Below are positions 43,569 to 53,074 of a stretch of DNA of 64,000 bases, one piece after another. Position numbers and translations under genes: made by a program. The number at the start of each line of letters is the position of its first letter. The stretch's first letter is position 1. This DNA comes from Pseudazoarcus sp963975885. GTDB taxonomy: Bacteria; Pseudomonadota; Gammaproteobacteria; Burkholderiales; Rhodocyclaceae. Under the pieces are notes generated by a model, which saw only the letters and a list, made by a program, of their open reading frames with translations, had not been told where the DNA came from and made no database searches. The stretch spans positions 62,001 through 126,000 of the forward strand of contig CAXBIS010000006.1 in NCBI GenBank assembly GCA_963975885.1, read 5' to 3'.

Positions 43569-45425
43569 ATGGATACGGGCCAGACGATCATCCTCGCCAT
43601 CCTGCTCGCGACCGTGGCGATGTTCCTGTGGGGGCGTTGGCGCCATGACATGGTCGCGGTCGGCGCACTGCTGGCCTGCGTCGTCGCCGGTCTGGTCGAG
43701 CCGGCCGAGGCCTTCGCCGGCTTCGGTCATCCGGCGGTGGTGACGGTGGCCTGCGTGCTGGTGCTGAGCCGTGCGCTGCAGGTCTCCGGGGCGGTGGATG
43801 CGCTCACCCGCAAGGTATTGCCGGCCGAAGCCGGCCCTACGGCGAGCATCGCCGCACTGACTCTGCTCGCCGCCGTGCTGTCGGGCTTCATGAACAATGT
43901 CGGTGCGCTCGCCCTGTTGATGCCGGTGGCCATGCAACTGGCCACACGCCTTGAACTGCCGCCGGGCAAGGTTCTGATGCCGTTGGCCTTCGCGTCCATC
44001 CTGGGGGGCACGACGACGCTCATCGGCACGCCGCCGAACCTGATCGTCTCGGGCTTTCGTGCCGATGTTGAGGGCATGAGCGGTTTTGGGATGTTCGACT
44101 TCACCTGGGTCGGTCTTCCGCTGATGGTCGTCGGCGTGGCCTTCATCGCTCTACTCGGCTGGCGGCTGGTACCGCGGCGTGAGCACGCCGGTGCTGCCGG
44201 CTTCGACACCGGCGCCTATCTCACCGAAGTACGCGTTCCCGACGAGGCCAAGGCCGACGGCATGCGTCTGGCCGAGATCGAAGCCGAACTCGAAGCGGCT
44301 GACGCGCAGATCGTCGGCCTGGTCCGCAACGAGGTGCGCATGACCGCACCCAGTGGCGGACGCCTCGTCCGCGCGGGCGACATTCTCGTCATCGAGGCCG
44401 ATGTCGAGGCGCTCGCCAAGGTGCTCTCGGGTCTCGGTCTGGAACTGGAAGAAGCCGAGCGGGAGGATGACGACGAGGACAGCGAGGCGGGCGTCGAGGC
44501 CGACGCGAACGACGAGTCGGATGGGGCCGAAGATGAGGACGACGAACCGCGCGAGCGTTCCGACGACGTGGTGTTGATGGAACTGGTGGTGCGCCCCGAG
44601 TCGGCGCTGGCCGGGCGCAGTGCCTCCGATCTGCAGTTGCGCTCCAGTCACGGCCTGAACCTGCTTGCCGTATCGCGTGACGGCGCCAGTTCGCGTTCGC
44701 GCCTGCGCACGCTCAAGATGCGTCCGGGCGATGTGCTGCTGATGCAGGGCGGCAGCGCTGCGCTGACCGATTTCGCCAGCGAATACGGATGCGTGCCGCT
44801 GGCCGAGCGCGAACTGCGCATCCCTGACCGTCGTCGCGCAATCACGGCGGCCGTGATCATGCTTGTTGCGGTCGCGGTCGCCGCGCTCGGCTGGCTGCCG
44901 GCCTCGGTGTCCTTCGCTGGTGGCGTCCTGGCGTCGATGGCGCTGCGCACCGTGCAACCGGTGCAGGTCTATCACGCCGTGGATTGGCCGGTGGTCGTGT
45001 TGCTCGCGGCCCTGCTGCCGGTGGCCGGTGCGATGCAGGCCACCGGTACGGCCGATCTGGTCGCGCGCGCGCTGCTCGACACGCTGGCGCGCGGCGATGC
45101 GGTGATCGGGGTGGTCGTGATTCTGGTCACGACGATGGTGCTCACCGACCTCATGAACAATGCCGCGACCGCGGCGGTGATGGCGCCGATCGGACTGGGC
45201 GCGGCCGTGCAGCTCGGCGTCAATCCGGACACGTTCCTGATGGCCGTGGCGATCGGTGCCTCGTGCGCCTTCCTGACGCCCATCGGCCACCAGAACAACA
45301 CCCTGGTGCTGGGTCCGGGCGGCTTTCGTTTCGGTGATTACTGGCGCATGGGCCTGCCTACCGATCTCATCGTCATCGCGGTCGCCGTGCCGTTGCTGCT
45401 GCTGGTGTGGCCTCTGTCGGGTTGA
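43569..45425 (+). CDS. SLC13/DASS-type anion permease with two TrkA-C domains
   Basis: A 618-residue inner-membrane transporter. Two transmembrane halves carry the paired helical-hairpin signatures SGFMNNVGALALLMPVA with GGTTTLIGTPPNLIVSG, and LMNNAATAAVMAPIG with AFLTPIGHQNNTLVLGPGG. Between them are two TrkA-C (RCK_C) regulatory domains, separated by a very acidic linker of about 40 residues (EEAEREDDDEDSEAG and onward). Such proteins move sulfate, dicarboxylates or related anions; the substrate here is unknown. The ATG at 43569 follows GAGAGGGG and lies 13 bases after the PPK2 stop, so the two genes may share a transcript. Confidence 0.88.
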   Translation: MDTGQTIILAILLATVAMFLWGRWRHDMVAVGALLACVVAGLVEPAEAFAGFGHPAVVTVACVLVLSRALQVSGAVDALTRKVLPAEAGPTASIAALTLLAAVLSGFMNNVGALALLMPVAMQLATRLELPPGKVLMPLAFASILGGTTTLIGTPPNLIVSGFRADVEGMSGFGMFDFTWVGLPLMVVGVAFIALLGWRLVPRREHAGAAGFDTGAYLTEVRVPDEAKADGMRLAEIEAELEAADAQIVGLVRNEVRMTAPSGGRLVRAGDILVIEADVEALAKVLSGLGLELEEAEREDDDEDSEAGVEADANDESDGAEDEDDEPRERSDDVVLMELVVRPESALAGRSASDLQLRSSHGLNLLAVSRDGASSRSRLRTLKMRPGDVLLMQGGSAALTDFASEYGCVPLAERELRIPDRRRAITAAVIMLVAVAVAALGWLPASVSFAGGVLASMALRTVQPVQVYHAVDWPVVVLLAALLPVAGAMQATGTADLVARALLDTLARGDAVIGVVVILVTTMVLTDLMNNAATAAVMAPIGLGAAVQLGVNPDTFLMAVAIGASCAFLTPIGHQNNTLVLGPGGFRFGDYWRMGLPTDLIVIAVAVPLLLLVWPLSG

Positions 45426-45426
45426 A

Positions 45427-46272
45427 TCAGTCGCCGGCTGGCAGGGCGGCACCGCAGTGCCGGCAGTGCCTGGCGTCGCTCTCGTGGCCGGCCAGATCGC
45501 ACTGCTGGCAGCGACGGCCGTCGAGACGGTGCCGCAGCGAGGTGGCCAGTTCCGCGGTGTAGATGCCGGTGGGCACGGCGATGATGCCGTAGCCGAGCAG
45601 GATCAGCACCGAAGCGACCAGCTTGCCGGCCGGTGTGGCCGGCGAGATGTCGCCGTAACCGACGGTCGTGACGCTGACCAGCGCCCAGTACATCGATTGC
45701 GGGATGCTGGTGAAACCGTTCTCGGGCTCCTCGACGAGATAGATCACGGCGCCGAACACGGTGATGATGGCGAGCATCGCGAGCAGGAAGACCAGGATCT
45801 TGCGCCAGCTGTTGTGCAGCGAATCGAGCAGCACACTGCTCTCACGCGTGTAGCGGCGCAGGTGCAGCACCTCGAAGATGCGCAGGATGCGCAGCACGCG
45901 TAAAACGGCAAGATACTGGGCGCCGGGGAAGAGCAGCGACAGATAGGTCGGCAGCACGGCGAGCAGGTCGATCACGCCATAGAAGCTGCGCGCGTAGCGC
46001 ATCCGTTCGCGCACGATGGCCAGACGAAACACGTACTCGGCCGTAAACAGCAGCGTGAAGGACCATTCCAGCGCGAGAAAGAAGCGTCCCCAGCGTTCGT
46101 GCAGCGGAACGATGGTGTCCATCAGCGCGACGGCGACGCTGCTCAGGATCACGAAGATCAGCGCGACATCGAAAACCCTGCCCGCGAGCGTATCGTGGCC
46201 GAATACGACGCAGAAGCTGCGATGGCGCCAGCCTTCGGTGTTGAACGGTTCGGGCGAATGGAATCGGCTCAT
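45427..46272 (-). CDS. Voltage-gated-type potassium channel with C-terminal zinc ribbon
   Basis: This 281-residue, six-helix ion channel has a voltage-sensor-like S4 (VLRVLRILRIFEVLHLRRY) and the K+ selectivity filter TVGYGD after the pore helix. The C-terminal tail holds two Cys pairs (CQQCDLAGHESDARHCRHCG), a probable zinc ribbon not usual in the simplest bacterial Kv channels. The start at 46272 (MSRFHSPEPFNTEG) is preferred over an upstream ATG at 46314. It is convergent with the permease, with the stops nearly touching, and divergent from the small coiled-coil gene. Confidence 0.88.
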   Translation of the reverse strand: MSRFHSPEPFNTEGWRHRSFCVVFGHDTLAGRVFDVALIFVILSSVAVALMDTIVPLHERWGRFFLALEWSFTLLFTAEYVFRLAIVRERMRYARSFYGVIDLLAVLPTYLSLLFPGAQYLAVLRVLRILRIFEVLHLRRYTRESSVLLDSLHNSWRKILVFLLAMLAIITVFGAVIYLVEEPENGFTSIPQSMYWALVSVTTVGYGDISPATPAGKLVASVLILLGYGIIAVPTGIYTAELATSLRHRLDGRRCQQCDLAGHESDARHCRHCGAALPAGD

Positions 46273-46425
46273 CGTGGTCGGCGCGCACGCAAGCCCGAGC
46301 GCGCGCATTCGCATTGTGACGCGACGAGCTTACACTGTGAGGGCGCGGGCCGGCGCACACGGCGATCCGGCCAGCGAGTCCGACGAATCCGTGCAGGCCC
46401 TGCCTGCCAAGCAAAGGAGGACGCT

Positions 46426-46713
46426 ATGAGCACCCGTGATGCCTATCTTGAAAAGATGAAGGCCCAGATCGACGAATGGAACGCCGAGATCGAGAAGATC
46501 GAGGCCAAGGCCCGCGGCGCGCAGGCCGACGCCAAGATCGAATACGAGAAACAGCTCGGGACCATGCGCCTGCAGCGCGAGAAGCTGCGCGAGCGCATGC
46601 GTGACGTCAACGAGGCCAACGAGGATGCTTTCGAGAGCCTGCGCGAAAGTGTCGAGAACGCCTGGGACGAACTCGCCAAGGGGTTCCGGGACGCGCTCAA
46701 CAAGTACCGCTGA
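46426..46713 (+). CDS. Small coiled-coil protein of unknown function
   Basis: A 95-residue, highly charged helical protein (MSTRDAYLEKMKAQIDEWNA and IEKIEAKARGAQADAK), predicted to be a continuous coiled coil without membrane segment or signal. Similar short proteins are widespread in betaproteobacteria without a known role. AGGAGG seven bases before the ATG is a very strong ribosome binding site, and a clear terminator follows, so it is probably well expressed as a single-gene transcript. Confidence 0.85.
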   Translation: MSTRDAYLEKMKAQIDEWNAEIEKIEAKARGAQADAKIEYEKQLGTMRLQREKLRERMRDVNEANEDAFESLRESVENAWDELAKGFRDALNKYR

Positions 46714-46727
46714 GCGGGACGCACCAC

Positions 46728-46767
46728 GGCTCCACGCGACGAGCGCTCATGTGGAGCCATTTTTTTT
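46728..46767 (+). terminator. Rho-independent terminator of the coiled-coil gene
   Basis: The stem GGCTCCAC / GTGGAGCC (46728-46735 with 46751-46758) is followed by A and eight T residues. It lies 15 bases after the stop at 46713. Confidence 0.85.
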
Positions 46768-46850
46768 GACGTTCGGATAAATACGACCTCACGCAATCTC
46801 GTAACCGCTGCACGGCGGTGTGTCGTCTTTACTGCGCCCAATGGAGTCGA

Positions 46851-49286
46851 TCACTGCACCGGCGTGGCCACGGAAGTCGCTGCGCTCCGGAGCGACGACT
46901 CCAGGTTCGACGGAAAGCCCGGTGCTGCATGCGCGTTCGTTGCGCGCTCAGACCGATGGATCGTTCCCGTCGCAGCGAAACGTCGTTGCAAGTCGAGGAG
47001 GAATCGCGTGTCGAAAAGTCGTCCCAGCCCGTACTCCAGGCAATCGGCCACGAACGCGTCGCCCCAATGATGAGAGCAGGGCGCAAGCGGGTTGGGCGCA
47101 GCGTGCGCTGACAGCGCGCTCGACAGATATTGACGCACAATGCCGTCCGCCTCCTCGGCTGCCGCGGCGCGTGATTCCGTAATCGTGTTTTGTGCATGCA
47201 CGCGGTACTCGTAGCCGACGGCAGGCAGGTAGGCGGGTTCCGACTGCCAAAGCGCACGCAGGCAGAAATCCCAGTCGTGGTTGTAGCGGAATCCGCGGAA
47301 CAGGCCCACATCGATGGCGAACTTCCGGCGCATGAACAGATTGCCTGACGAGATTGCGATGTTGCCGCGCAGGAAGCTGAAGCCCAGCGTGGAATGTTCG
47401 CAGACATGTCTTTGAAGGTCGTCCAGCATCGCGAGCATGCCCGAACGCAGGCCGTTGTCGAGTGAATCGTCAAACCCACGGACCTTGCTGCAGGCCCAGT
47501 CGGCGCCAGTGCGCTCGACCAGATCGACGAAGCGTTCGATGCGGTCGGCCGGGAAGCGGTCGTCTGAGTTCAGCACGTTCACGTAGCGTCCCTGGGCCAG
47601 TTCGATGCCTTCGTTGATTGTCCGGTGGGCGCCGCGGTTCGCGCGTACCACAAGCCGGTTCGGATACGGGCAATAGCGCAGCAGGTCTCGCAGCAGTTCC
47701 GGCGAACCATCGCGGGAACCATCGTCGATGACGATCAGTTCGAGCTTGCGATAGGTTTGCGCGAAGACCGAAGACAGCGCCGCCCCCAAATAGGCGCGGT
47801 GGTTGTACGAGGGTACGACGATCGACACCAGCGGGGAGGATTCGCGTCGCGTCGTCGTCCTTGTCGGGCGAGTCGCCACCGCGGCTGGCGGGTGTTTCGG
47901 TGGCGTCGTGGCCTGACTGCTCCACGACAGCTCGGCCAGACACAGGCCGAGATTGCCCTTCATTGCGGCGCTGACCTGCGACGTCAGCTCGATCGAACAG
48001 CGGATCAGTTCGGAGGCCTGCGCGGGGAACCCGGCCTGCAGGTACAGGACGCCGAGCATGTGCAGCGCGTCAGCGCAGCACGGATGCTGGCGCAGTTCCT
48101 CGAGATACAAGTGTTGCGCGCCGATGAAATCGTCGTTGCGCTGCAGCGCAAGCGCGCGCTGCATGCGCGCAGGGTCGGCGTGCTGCATCGGATCGAGTGC
48201 GCTCGGGGTGGTTGCGCGAGTTTCCCGGACCCGTCGCACACAGCCTTCGATGTCAACCGGACACAGCGTCCTCACGGCAGCCGCAGAATGTTCTGCGATG
48301 GCCGCGCGATAGCCTTCGGCGAACGCCTGATCGCACAGGGACTGCACGCGGGTGAGGCGATCGAAATCAGACATCTGCCGCCAGTCGAGCCGCGCGTCGG
48401 CATTCGACAGGAATCGGTTGCGATCATTGCGCCGCAGTGCGGAGCGCAGCCAGCGCGCTAGGCCGGGACGCGTCGTTTCGAGCACGATCGCTGCTGCGCC
48501 TGAATGTCGCAATTGCGTCAGCCGTTCGGTCAGCGTGACGCGATGCTGATGCATGCATGTGGCTTCGGGCAGTAGCCGGGCGCGGTAGCCGAGGCGCTGC
48601 AGCCGCAGGCTGTAGTCGTAGTCGTCCCAAGCGTCTGCGGCGAAGCGTTCGTCGAATTCTCCGGCTGCGCGCGCGAGTTCATGCTTGATGGAAGTGTTCG
48701 CTGCGTAGAAGAAGGTGGGCGCGAGCGGCGCGAGTGCTTCGGTGAACGAATGGCCGAAAAGACTCCCGCTGTCCTCGATGGAACGGCGCATGAAGGAGTT
48801 TCTGAGCCTGGGTGAGAACAGGCCGGCTCCGACGGCAGCATCGCGCGGGTCGCGATGTTCCAGGTGGAATGCGAGATGCGCGCGCAGACAGCCTGGCGAA
48901 GGGATGAAATCGTCCGCGAGAAACCACAGCAGGGGTCCTCGGGCTCGTCGCATGCAGAAGTTGAGGGCCCGGGCACGGCCTGCGTCGGAGCCGAGCGAGG
49001 CATACTCGAAATACACGCCCTGGCAATGTGTGTCGACGACCTCGCGCAGTCGCGCATGATCGACGGGCAATGCCGTGGCGTTTGCAATGATGACTTCGAA
49101 CGCGTTAGGAGGAAGGTTCTGAACGCCCAGCGCCTGAGCGAGCTGATGCACGGTGTCGAGGTGATGGATCGACACGATGACCGACATCAAGGGGATGCGA
49201 TCGTTGCGATGAGTCGAGAACACGATGTCGGAATCCCCGTCTGCTCGCGAACCGACCACGCGGTTTCGCGGTAAGGGTGTATCCAT
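46851..49286 (-). CDS. Two-domain family 2 glycosyltransferase with central TPR-like region
   Basis: An 811-residue protein. The N-terminal GT2 domain (MSVIVSIHHLDTVHQLAQAL, then LLWFLADDF) is followed by a helical region with TPR-like repeats (CCADALHMLGVLYLQAG). A second, canonical GT2 domain (VSIVVPSYNHRAYLGAALS, VIDDGSRDGS, NVLNSDDRF) follows and ends near the C-terminus. DD in the first domain and DDGS/NSDD in the second are the nucleotide-sugar and metal sites. It probably builds a surface glycan or glycosylates protein. The acceptor is unknown. The frame extends to 49379, but MDTPLPRNRVV at 49286 is the likelier start. Its base composition is somewhat lower in GC than the neighbours. 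Confidence 0.82.
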   Translation of the reverse strand: MDTPLPRNRVVGSRADGDSDIVFSTHRNDRIPLMSVIVSIHHLDTVHQLAQALGVQNLPPNAFEVIIANATALPVDHARLREVVDTHCQGVYFEYASLGSDAGRARALNFCMRRARGPLLWFLADDFIPSPGCLRAHLAFHLEHRDPRDAAVGAGLFSPRLRNSFMRRSIEDSGSLFGHSFTEALAPLAPTFFYAANTSIKHELARAAGEFDERFAADAWDDYDYSLRLQRLGYRARLLPEATCMHQHRVTLTERLTQLRHSGAAAIVLETTRPGLARWLRSALRRNDRNRFLSNADARLDWRQMSDFDRLTRVQSLCDQAFAEGYRAAIAEHSAAAVRTLCPVDIEGCVRRVRETRATTPSALDPMQHADPARMQRALALQRNDDFIGAQHLYLEELRQHPCCADALHMLGVLYLQAGFPAQASELIRCSIELTSQVSAAMKGNLGLCLAELSWSSQATTPPKHPPAAVATRPTRTTTRRESSPLVSIVVPSYNHRAYLGAALSSVFAQTYRKLELIVIDDGSRDGSPELLRDLLRYCPYPNRLVVRANRGAHRTINEGIELAQGRYVNVLNSDDRFPADRIERFVDLVERTGADWACSKVRGFDDSLDNGLRSGMLAMLDDLQRHVCEHSTLGFSFLRGNIAISSGNLFMRRKFAIDVGLFRGFRYNHDWDFCLRALWQSEPAYLPAVGYEYRVHAQNTITESRAAAAEEADGIVRQYLSSALSAHAAPNPLAPCSHHWGDAFVADCLEYGLGRLFDTRFLLDLQRRFAATGTIHRSERATNAHAAPGFPSNLESSLRSAATSVATPVQ

Positions 49287-49540
49287 AGCAAAGGCATGCT
49301 CTGTAAGAGGTGTTACATAGTGTAACTTGGGCCGGTGGTGTGCAGGTTTTGCCCTGCCGCAGCAGGGTCCATCTTGCACGGCGGAATGTTGTTTTTTTGA
49401 TACCGTGATGACAGGAGATCATGCAACGGTCGTGTGGTCCCGCACTGGAAATGCTCGAGCACGTAGAAGGGAAGCATCGAGCATCCCGGACGGCGTGCTG
49501 CGGCGTAGCATGTTCGGGAGTGACGATGCGGGAGGCGCAG

Positions 49541-52225
49541 ATGAACATCCACGATCCCATTCACGGTTCGGTGCCGGACGAGGACCGCGATCCGGGCGAG
49601 ACGGCCGAATGGCTGGAGGCGCTCGAGGCGGTGGTGCGCGCAGGCGGCGAGGAGCGTGGCCGCTTTCTGCTGCGCCGGCTCGAGGAGCAGGCCCAGGAAC
49701 TGGGCATCCTGGCCCATGTGCAGCCGTATTCGAGTCACCGCAACACCATTCCCCTCGAACGCCAGCCGCCGTATCCGGGAGATCCCGCCCTCGAAGAACG
49801 CATCACCGCGCTGGTGCGCTGGAACGCGCTCGCGATGGTGGTGCGTGCCAATCAGGCCTATGGCGAGCTGGGCGGGCACATCGCGAGCTTCGCGTCGGCC
49901 GCCGAGATCTTCGAGAGCGGGTTCAACCACTTCTTTCGCGGCGCGGATGCGCCCGGCGGCGGCGATCTGGTGTTCTTCCAGCCGCATTCGGCGCCCGGCG
50001 TGTATGCGCGGGCCTATCTTGAAGGACGGCTCGACGAGGCGCGCCTGGCCAACTACCGCCAGGAGACCGGCGGTCAGGGTCTGTCGTCGTACCCGCATCC
50101 CTGGCTGATGCCCGATTTCTGGCAGTTTCCCACCGGATCGATGGGCATCGGGCCGATCAGCGCGGTCTATCAGGCGCGCTTCATGCGTTATCTGGCGCAC
50201 CGTGATCTGGCGGAGACCTCGGCGCGCCATGTGTGGGGCGTGTTCGGCGACGGCGAGATGGACGAGCCCGAATCGCTCGCCGGGCTGAGTCTGGCCGCAC
50301 GCGAAGGGCTCGACAACCTGACCTTCATCGTCAACTGCAACCTGCAGCGCCTGGACGGGCCGGTGCGCGGCAACGGGCGCATCATCGAGGAACTCGAATC
50401 GATCTTCACCGGGGCGGGCTGGAACGTCATCAAGGTGTTGTGGGGCTCGGACTGGGACGCGCTGTTCGCGCGCGACACCCACCACGCGCTGCTGCGCCGC
50501 TTCGCCGACACCGTCGACGGCGAGTATCAGACGCTGGGCGCAAACGACGGTGCCTACAACAAGAGCCACTTCTTCGATCTCGACCCCGAACTGCGCGCGC
50601 TGGTCTCGCACATGAGCTTCGAGGAGATCGACGGCCTCAAGCGCGGTGGCCACGACCTGCGCAAACTCTACGCGGCGATGCACGCGGCGCGCCATCACGC
50701 CGGCCAGCCCACGGTGATCCTGGCCAAGACCAAGAAGGGCTACGGGATGGGTGGCGCGGGCGAGTCACGCAATACCGCGCACCAGCAGAAGAAGCTCGAC
50801 GTCGACGCGCTGCGGGCCTTCCGCGACCGCTTCGCGCTGCCCCTCACCGACGAAGATCTGGCCGAGATGCGCTTTCATCGTCCGGCCGAGGGCAGCCGCG
50901 AACTCGAATACCTGCGCGAACGCCGTGCCGCGCTGGGCGGTGCGCTGCCCGCACGTCGCAGCGAGGCGGCTGCGCTGGCAGTGCCGCCGCTGGCCGCCTG
51001 GGCGCGCTTCGCGCTGGAGGCCGACGGCAAGGCGATGTCGAGTACGGTGGCCTTCACGCGCATGCTCGGTGGTCTGCTCAAGGACAAGGTGCTGGGTCCG
51101 CGCATCGTGCCCATCGTCGCCGACGAGGCGCGCACCTTCGGCATGGCCGCGCTGTTCCGCCAGATCGGCATCTATTCGCCGCACGGCCAGCTCTACGAGC
51201 CCGAGGACGCTGGCTCCATGCTGTCCTACCGCGAGGCGCGCGACGGCCAGTTGCTCGAGGAAGGCATCACCGAGGCCGGCGCGATGTCGTCCTGGGTGGC
51301 CGCCGCGACGTCCTACAGCACGCATGGCTTGGCCATGCTGCCGTTCTACATCTATTACTCGATCTTCGGCTTCCAGCGCGTGGGCGACCTGATCTGGGCC
51401 GCGGCCGACCAGCGCGCACGCGGCTTTCTCATCGGCGCTACGGCCGGGCGCACCACGCTCAGCGGCGAAGGCCTTCAGCACCAGGACGGCAGCAGTCAGC
51501 TCGTCGCCGCAACGGTGCCCAACTGTCGCGCCTGGGACCCGGCCTTCGCCTACGAGCTGGCGGTGATCGTCGCCGACGGCATGCGCCGCATGCTCGGTGA
51601 GCGTGAGGATGTCTTCTACTACCTCACGGTGGCCAACGAAAATCACGCCCAGCCGAGCATGCCGGCCGGCGTCGAGGACGACATCCTGCGCGGCATGTAC
51701 CGCTTCGCCCGCCACGCGCCGAAGAAGGCGAGAGGCCGCGTGCACCTGTGCGGTTCCGGCTCGCTGCTGCCCGAGGCCGTCGCCGCGGCCGAAATGCTCG
51801 CCGCCGACTGGAACATCGCCAGCGAGGTGTGGAGCGTGACGAGCTGGTCGGAACTGGCGCGCGACGCGCGCGAGTCCGAGCGGGCCGCTCGCCTGCATCC
51901 GGGCGAGGGCGCACCGGTGAGTCATCTGCGTCGCTGCATCGATGACGACAGGCCGGTGGTCGCGGTCAGCGACTGGGTGTGCGCCGTGCCCGGACAGCTT
52001 GCCGCCTGGCTCCCCAATCGCTTCCATGCGCTGGGCACGGATGGCTTTGGTCGCAGTGATCGGCGCACTGCGTTGCGTGACTTCTTCGAGGTGGACCGCC
52101 GCCACATTGTGCTGGCCGCGATCCGGGCACTGGTCGAACGCGGCGAAGTTGATGCCAGGCTGCAGATTGAGGCGATTGCGCGTTATGCCATCGACGCGGA
52201 CGCCGTAGCGCCGTGGACGCGTTGA
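49541..52225 (+). CDS. aceE: Pyruvate dehydrogenase E1 component, homodimeric (AceE-type)
   Basis: An 894-residue thiamine-diphosphate enzyme of the AceE family, which decarboxylates pyruvate and acetylates lipoyl-E2. The thiamine motif starts at GDGEMDEPESLAGLSLAARE and ends NLTFIVNCNLQ. Other family blocks are YSSHRNTIP, KTKKGYGMGGAGESRNTAHQ (in two parts) and GEGLQHQDGSSQ. GGAGG at 49531 fixes the start at 49541; the frame is open further upstream. No E2 (aceF) or E3 gene adjoins it, so it is either a second copy or acts with an E2 encoded elsewhere. It ends one base before the convergent SDR gene. Confidence 0.92.
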   Translation: MNIHDPIHGSVPDEDRDPGETAEWLEALEAVVRAGGEERGRFLLRRLEEQAQELGILAHVQPYSSHRNTIPLERQPPYPGDPALEERITALVRWNALAMVVRANQAYGELGGHIASFASAAEIFESGFNHFFRGADAPGGGDLVFFQPHSAPGVYARAYLEGRLDEARLANYRQETGGQGLSSYPHPWLMPDFWQFPTGSMGIGPISAVYQARFMRYLAHRDLAETSARHVWGVFGDGEMDEPESLAGLSLAAREGLDNLTFIVNCNLQRLDGPVRGNGRIIEELESIFTGAGWNVIKVLWGSDWDALFARDTHHALLRRFADTVDGEYQTLGANDGAYNKSHFFDLDPELRALVSHMSFEEIDGLKRGGHDLRKLYAAMHAARHHAGQPTVILAKTKKGYGMGGAGESRNTAHQQKKLDVDALRAFRDRFALPLTDEDLAEMRFHRPAEGSRELEYLRERRAALGGALPARRSEAAALAVPPLAAWARFALEADGKAMSSTVAFTRMLGGLLKDKVLGPRIVPIVADEARTFGMAALFRQIGIYSPHGQLYEPEDAGSMLSYREARDGQLLEEGITEAGAMSSWVAAATSYSTHGLAMLPFYIYYSIFGFQRVGDLIWAAADQRARGFLIGATAGRTTLSGEGLQHQDGSSQLVAATVPNCRAWDPAFAYELAVIVADGMRRMLGEREDVFYYLTVANENHAQPSMPAGVEDDILRGMYRFARHAPKKARGRVHLCGSGSLLPEAVAAAEMLAADWNIASEVWSVTSWSELARDARESERAARLHPGEGAPVSHLRRCIDDDRPVVAVSDWVCAVPGQLAAWLPNRFHALGTDGFGRSDRRTALRDFFEVDRRHIVLAAIRALVERGEVDARLQIEAIARYAIDADAVAPWTR

Positions 52226-52226
52226 A

Positions 52227-52958
52227 TCAGCGTCCGCCGCCCAATTCGATGAAAGTTCCGGTGGCGTAAGAGGCATCGGAGGAGAGCAGCCACAGGATGG
52301 CCTGTGCGACCTCCTCGGGCGTGCCGCCGCGACCCATCGGCAGGCTGGGGGCGATGCGTTCGACCCGCCCCGGTTCGCCGCCGTCGGCGTGGATGCCGGT
52401 GTGGATCAGGCCCGGACGCACCGCGTTGACGCGAATGCCCTCGGCCGCGACCTCGCGCGCCAGTCCCAGCGTGAGCGTGTCGAGCGCCCCCTTGCTGGCC
52501 GCGTAATCGACATACTCGCCCGCGGCGCCCAGACGCGCCGCGATCGAGGAGACATTGACGATCGCGCCGCCACGCCCGCCGTGGCGCGTGGACATGCGGC
52601 GCACGGCCTCGCGCGCGCACACGAAGGCGCCGGTGACGTTGGTGGCGAAGATGCGCGCGAGTCGTGCCGCGTCGATGTCCTCGACGCGGCCCTGGCGCTC
52701 GAGCACGCCGGCGTTGTTGGCCAGACCCGTCAGGGTGCCCAGTTGGGCGTCTACGGTCTCGAACAGGCGCACCACGTCGGCCTCGATGGCGACATCGGCC
52801 TGCACCGCGATCGCGCGACCGCCGGTGGCCTCGATCTCGCGCACCAGCGCCTGCGCACCGTCTGCGTCACGACGGTAGTTCACGCACACGGCGTGGCCGC
52901 GTTCCGCGGCCAGCCGGGCAGTGGCGGCTCCGATGCCACGGCTTGCACCGGTGATCAA
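52227..52958 (-). CDS. SDR-family oxidoreductase whose native start is followed by a stop codon
   Basis: A 243-residue classical short-chain dehydrogenase: NAD(P)-binding TGASRGIG near the start, NNAG, catalytic Ser in NVSSIAA and YxxxK (YAASK). A good Shine-Dalgarno, AAGGAG, lies seven bases before an ATG at 52973, but the next codon is TAG (52970-52968). The frame then reads PVLLITGASRGIG, as expected for the intact family start. Translation could restart only at non-ATG codons such as TTG 52958, far from the ribosome site. The gene is therefore probably silenced by a nonsense change at codon 2, or the base is an error. The substrate is unknown. Confidence 0.75.
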   Translation of the reverse strand: MITGASRGIGAATARLAAERGHAVCVNYRRDADGAQALVREIEATGGRAIAVQADVAIEADVVRLFETVDAQLGTLTGLANNAGVLERQGRVEDIDAARLARIFATNVTGAFVCAREAVRRMSTRHGGRGGAIVNVSSIAARLGAAGEYVDYAASKGALDTLTLGLAREVAAEGIRVNAVRPGLIHTGIHADGGEPGRVERIAPSLPMGRGGTPEEVAQAILWLLSSDASYATGTFIELGGGR

Positions 52959-53074
52959 CAGAACGGGCTACATCGCGCGCTCCTTCGATAACGGAAATCC
53001 AGTCTATCGCCGTACGTGTGCGCGGGGCGCAGGGATGCTTGCGCGAGCGTCACGACAATTCAGCATTGCAGGCC

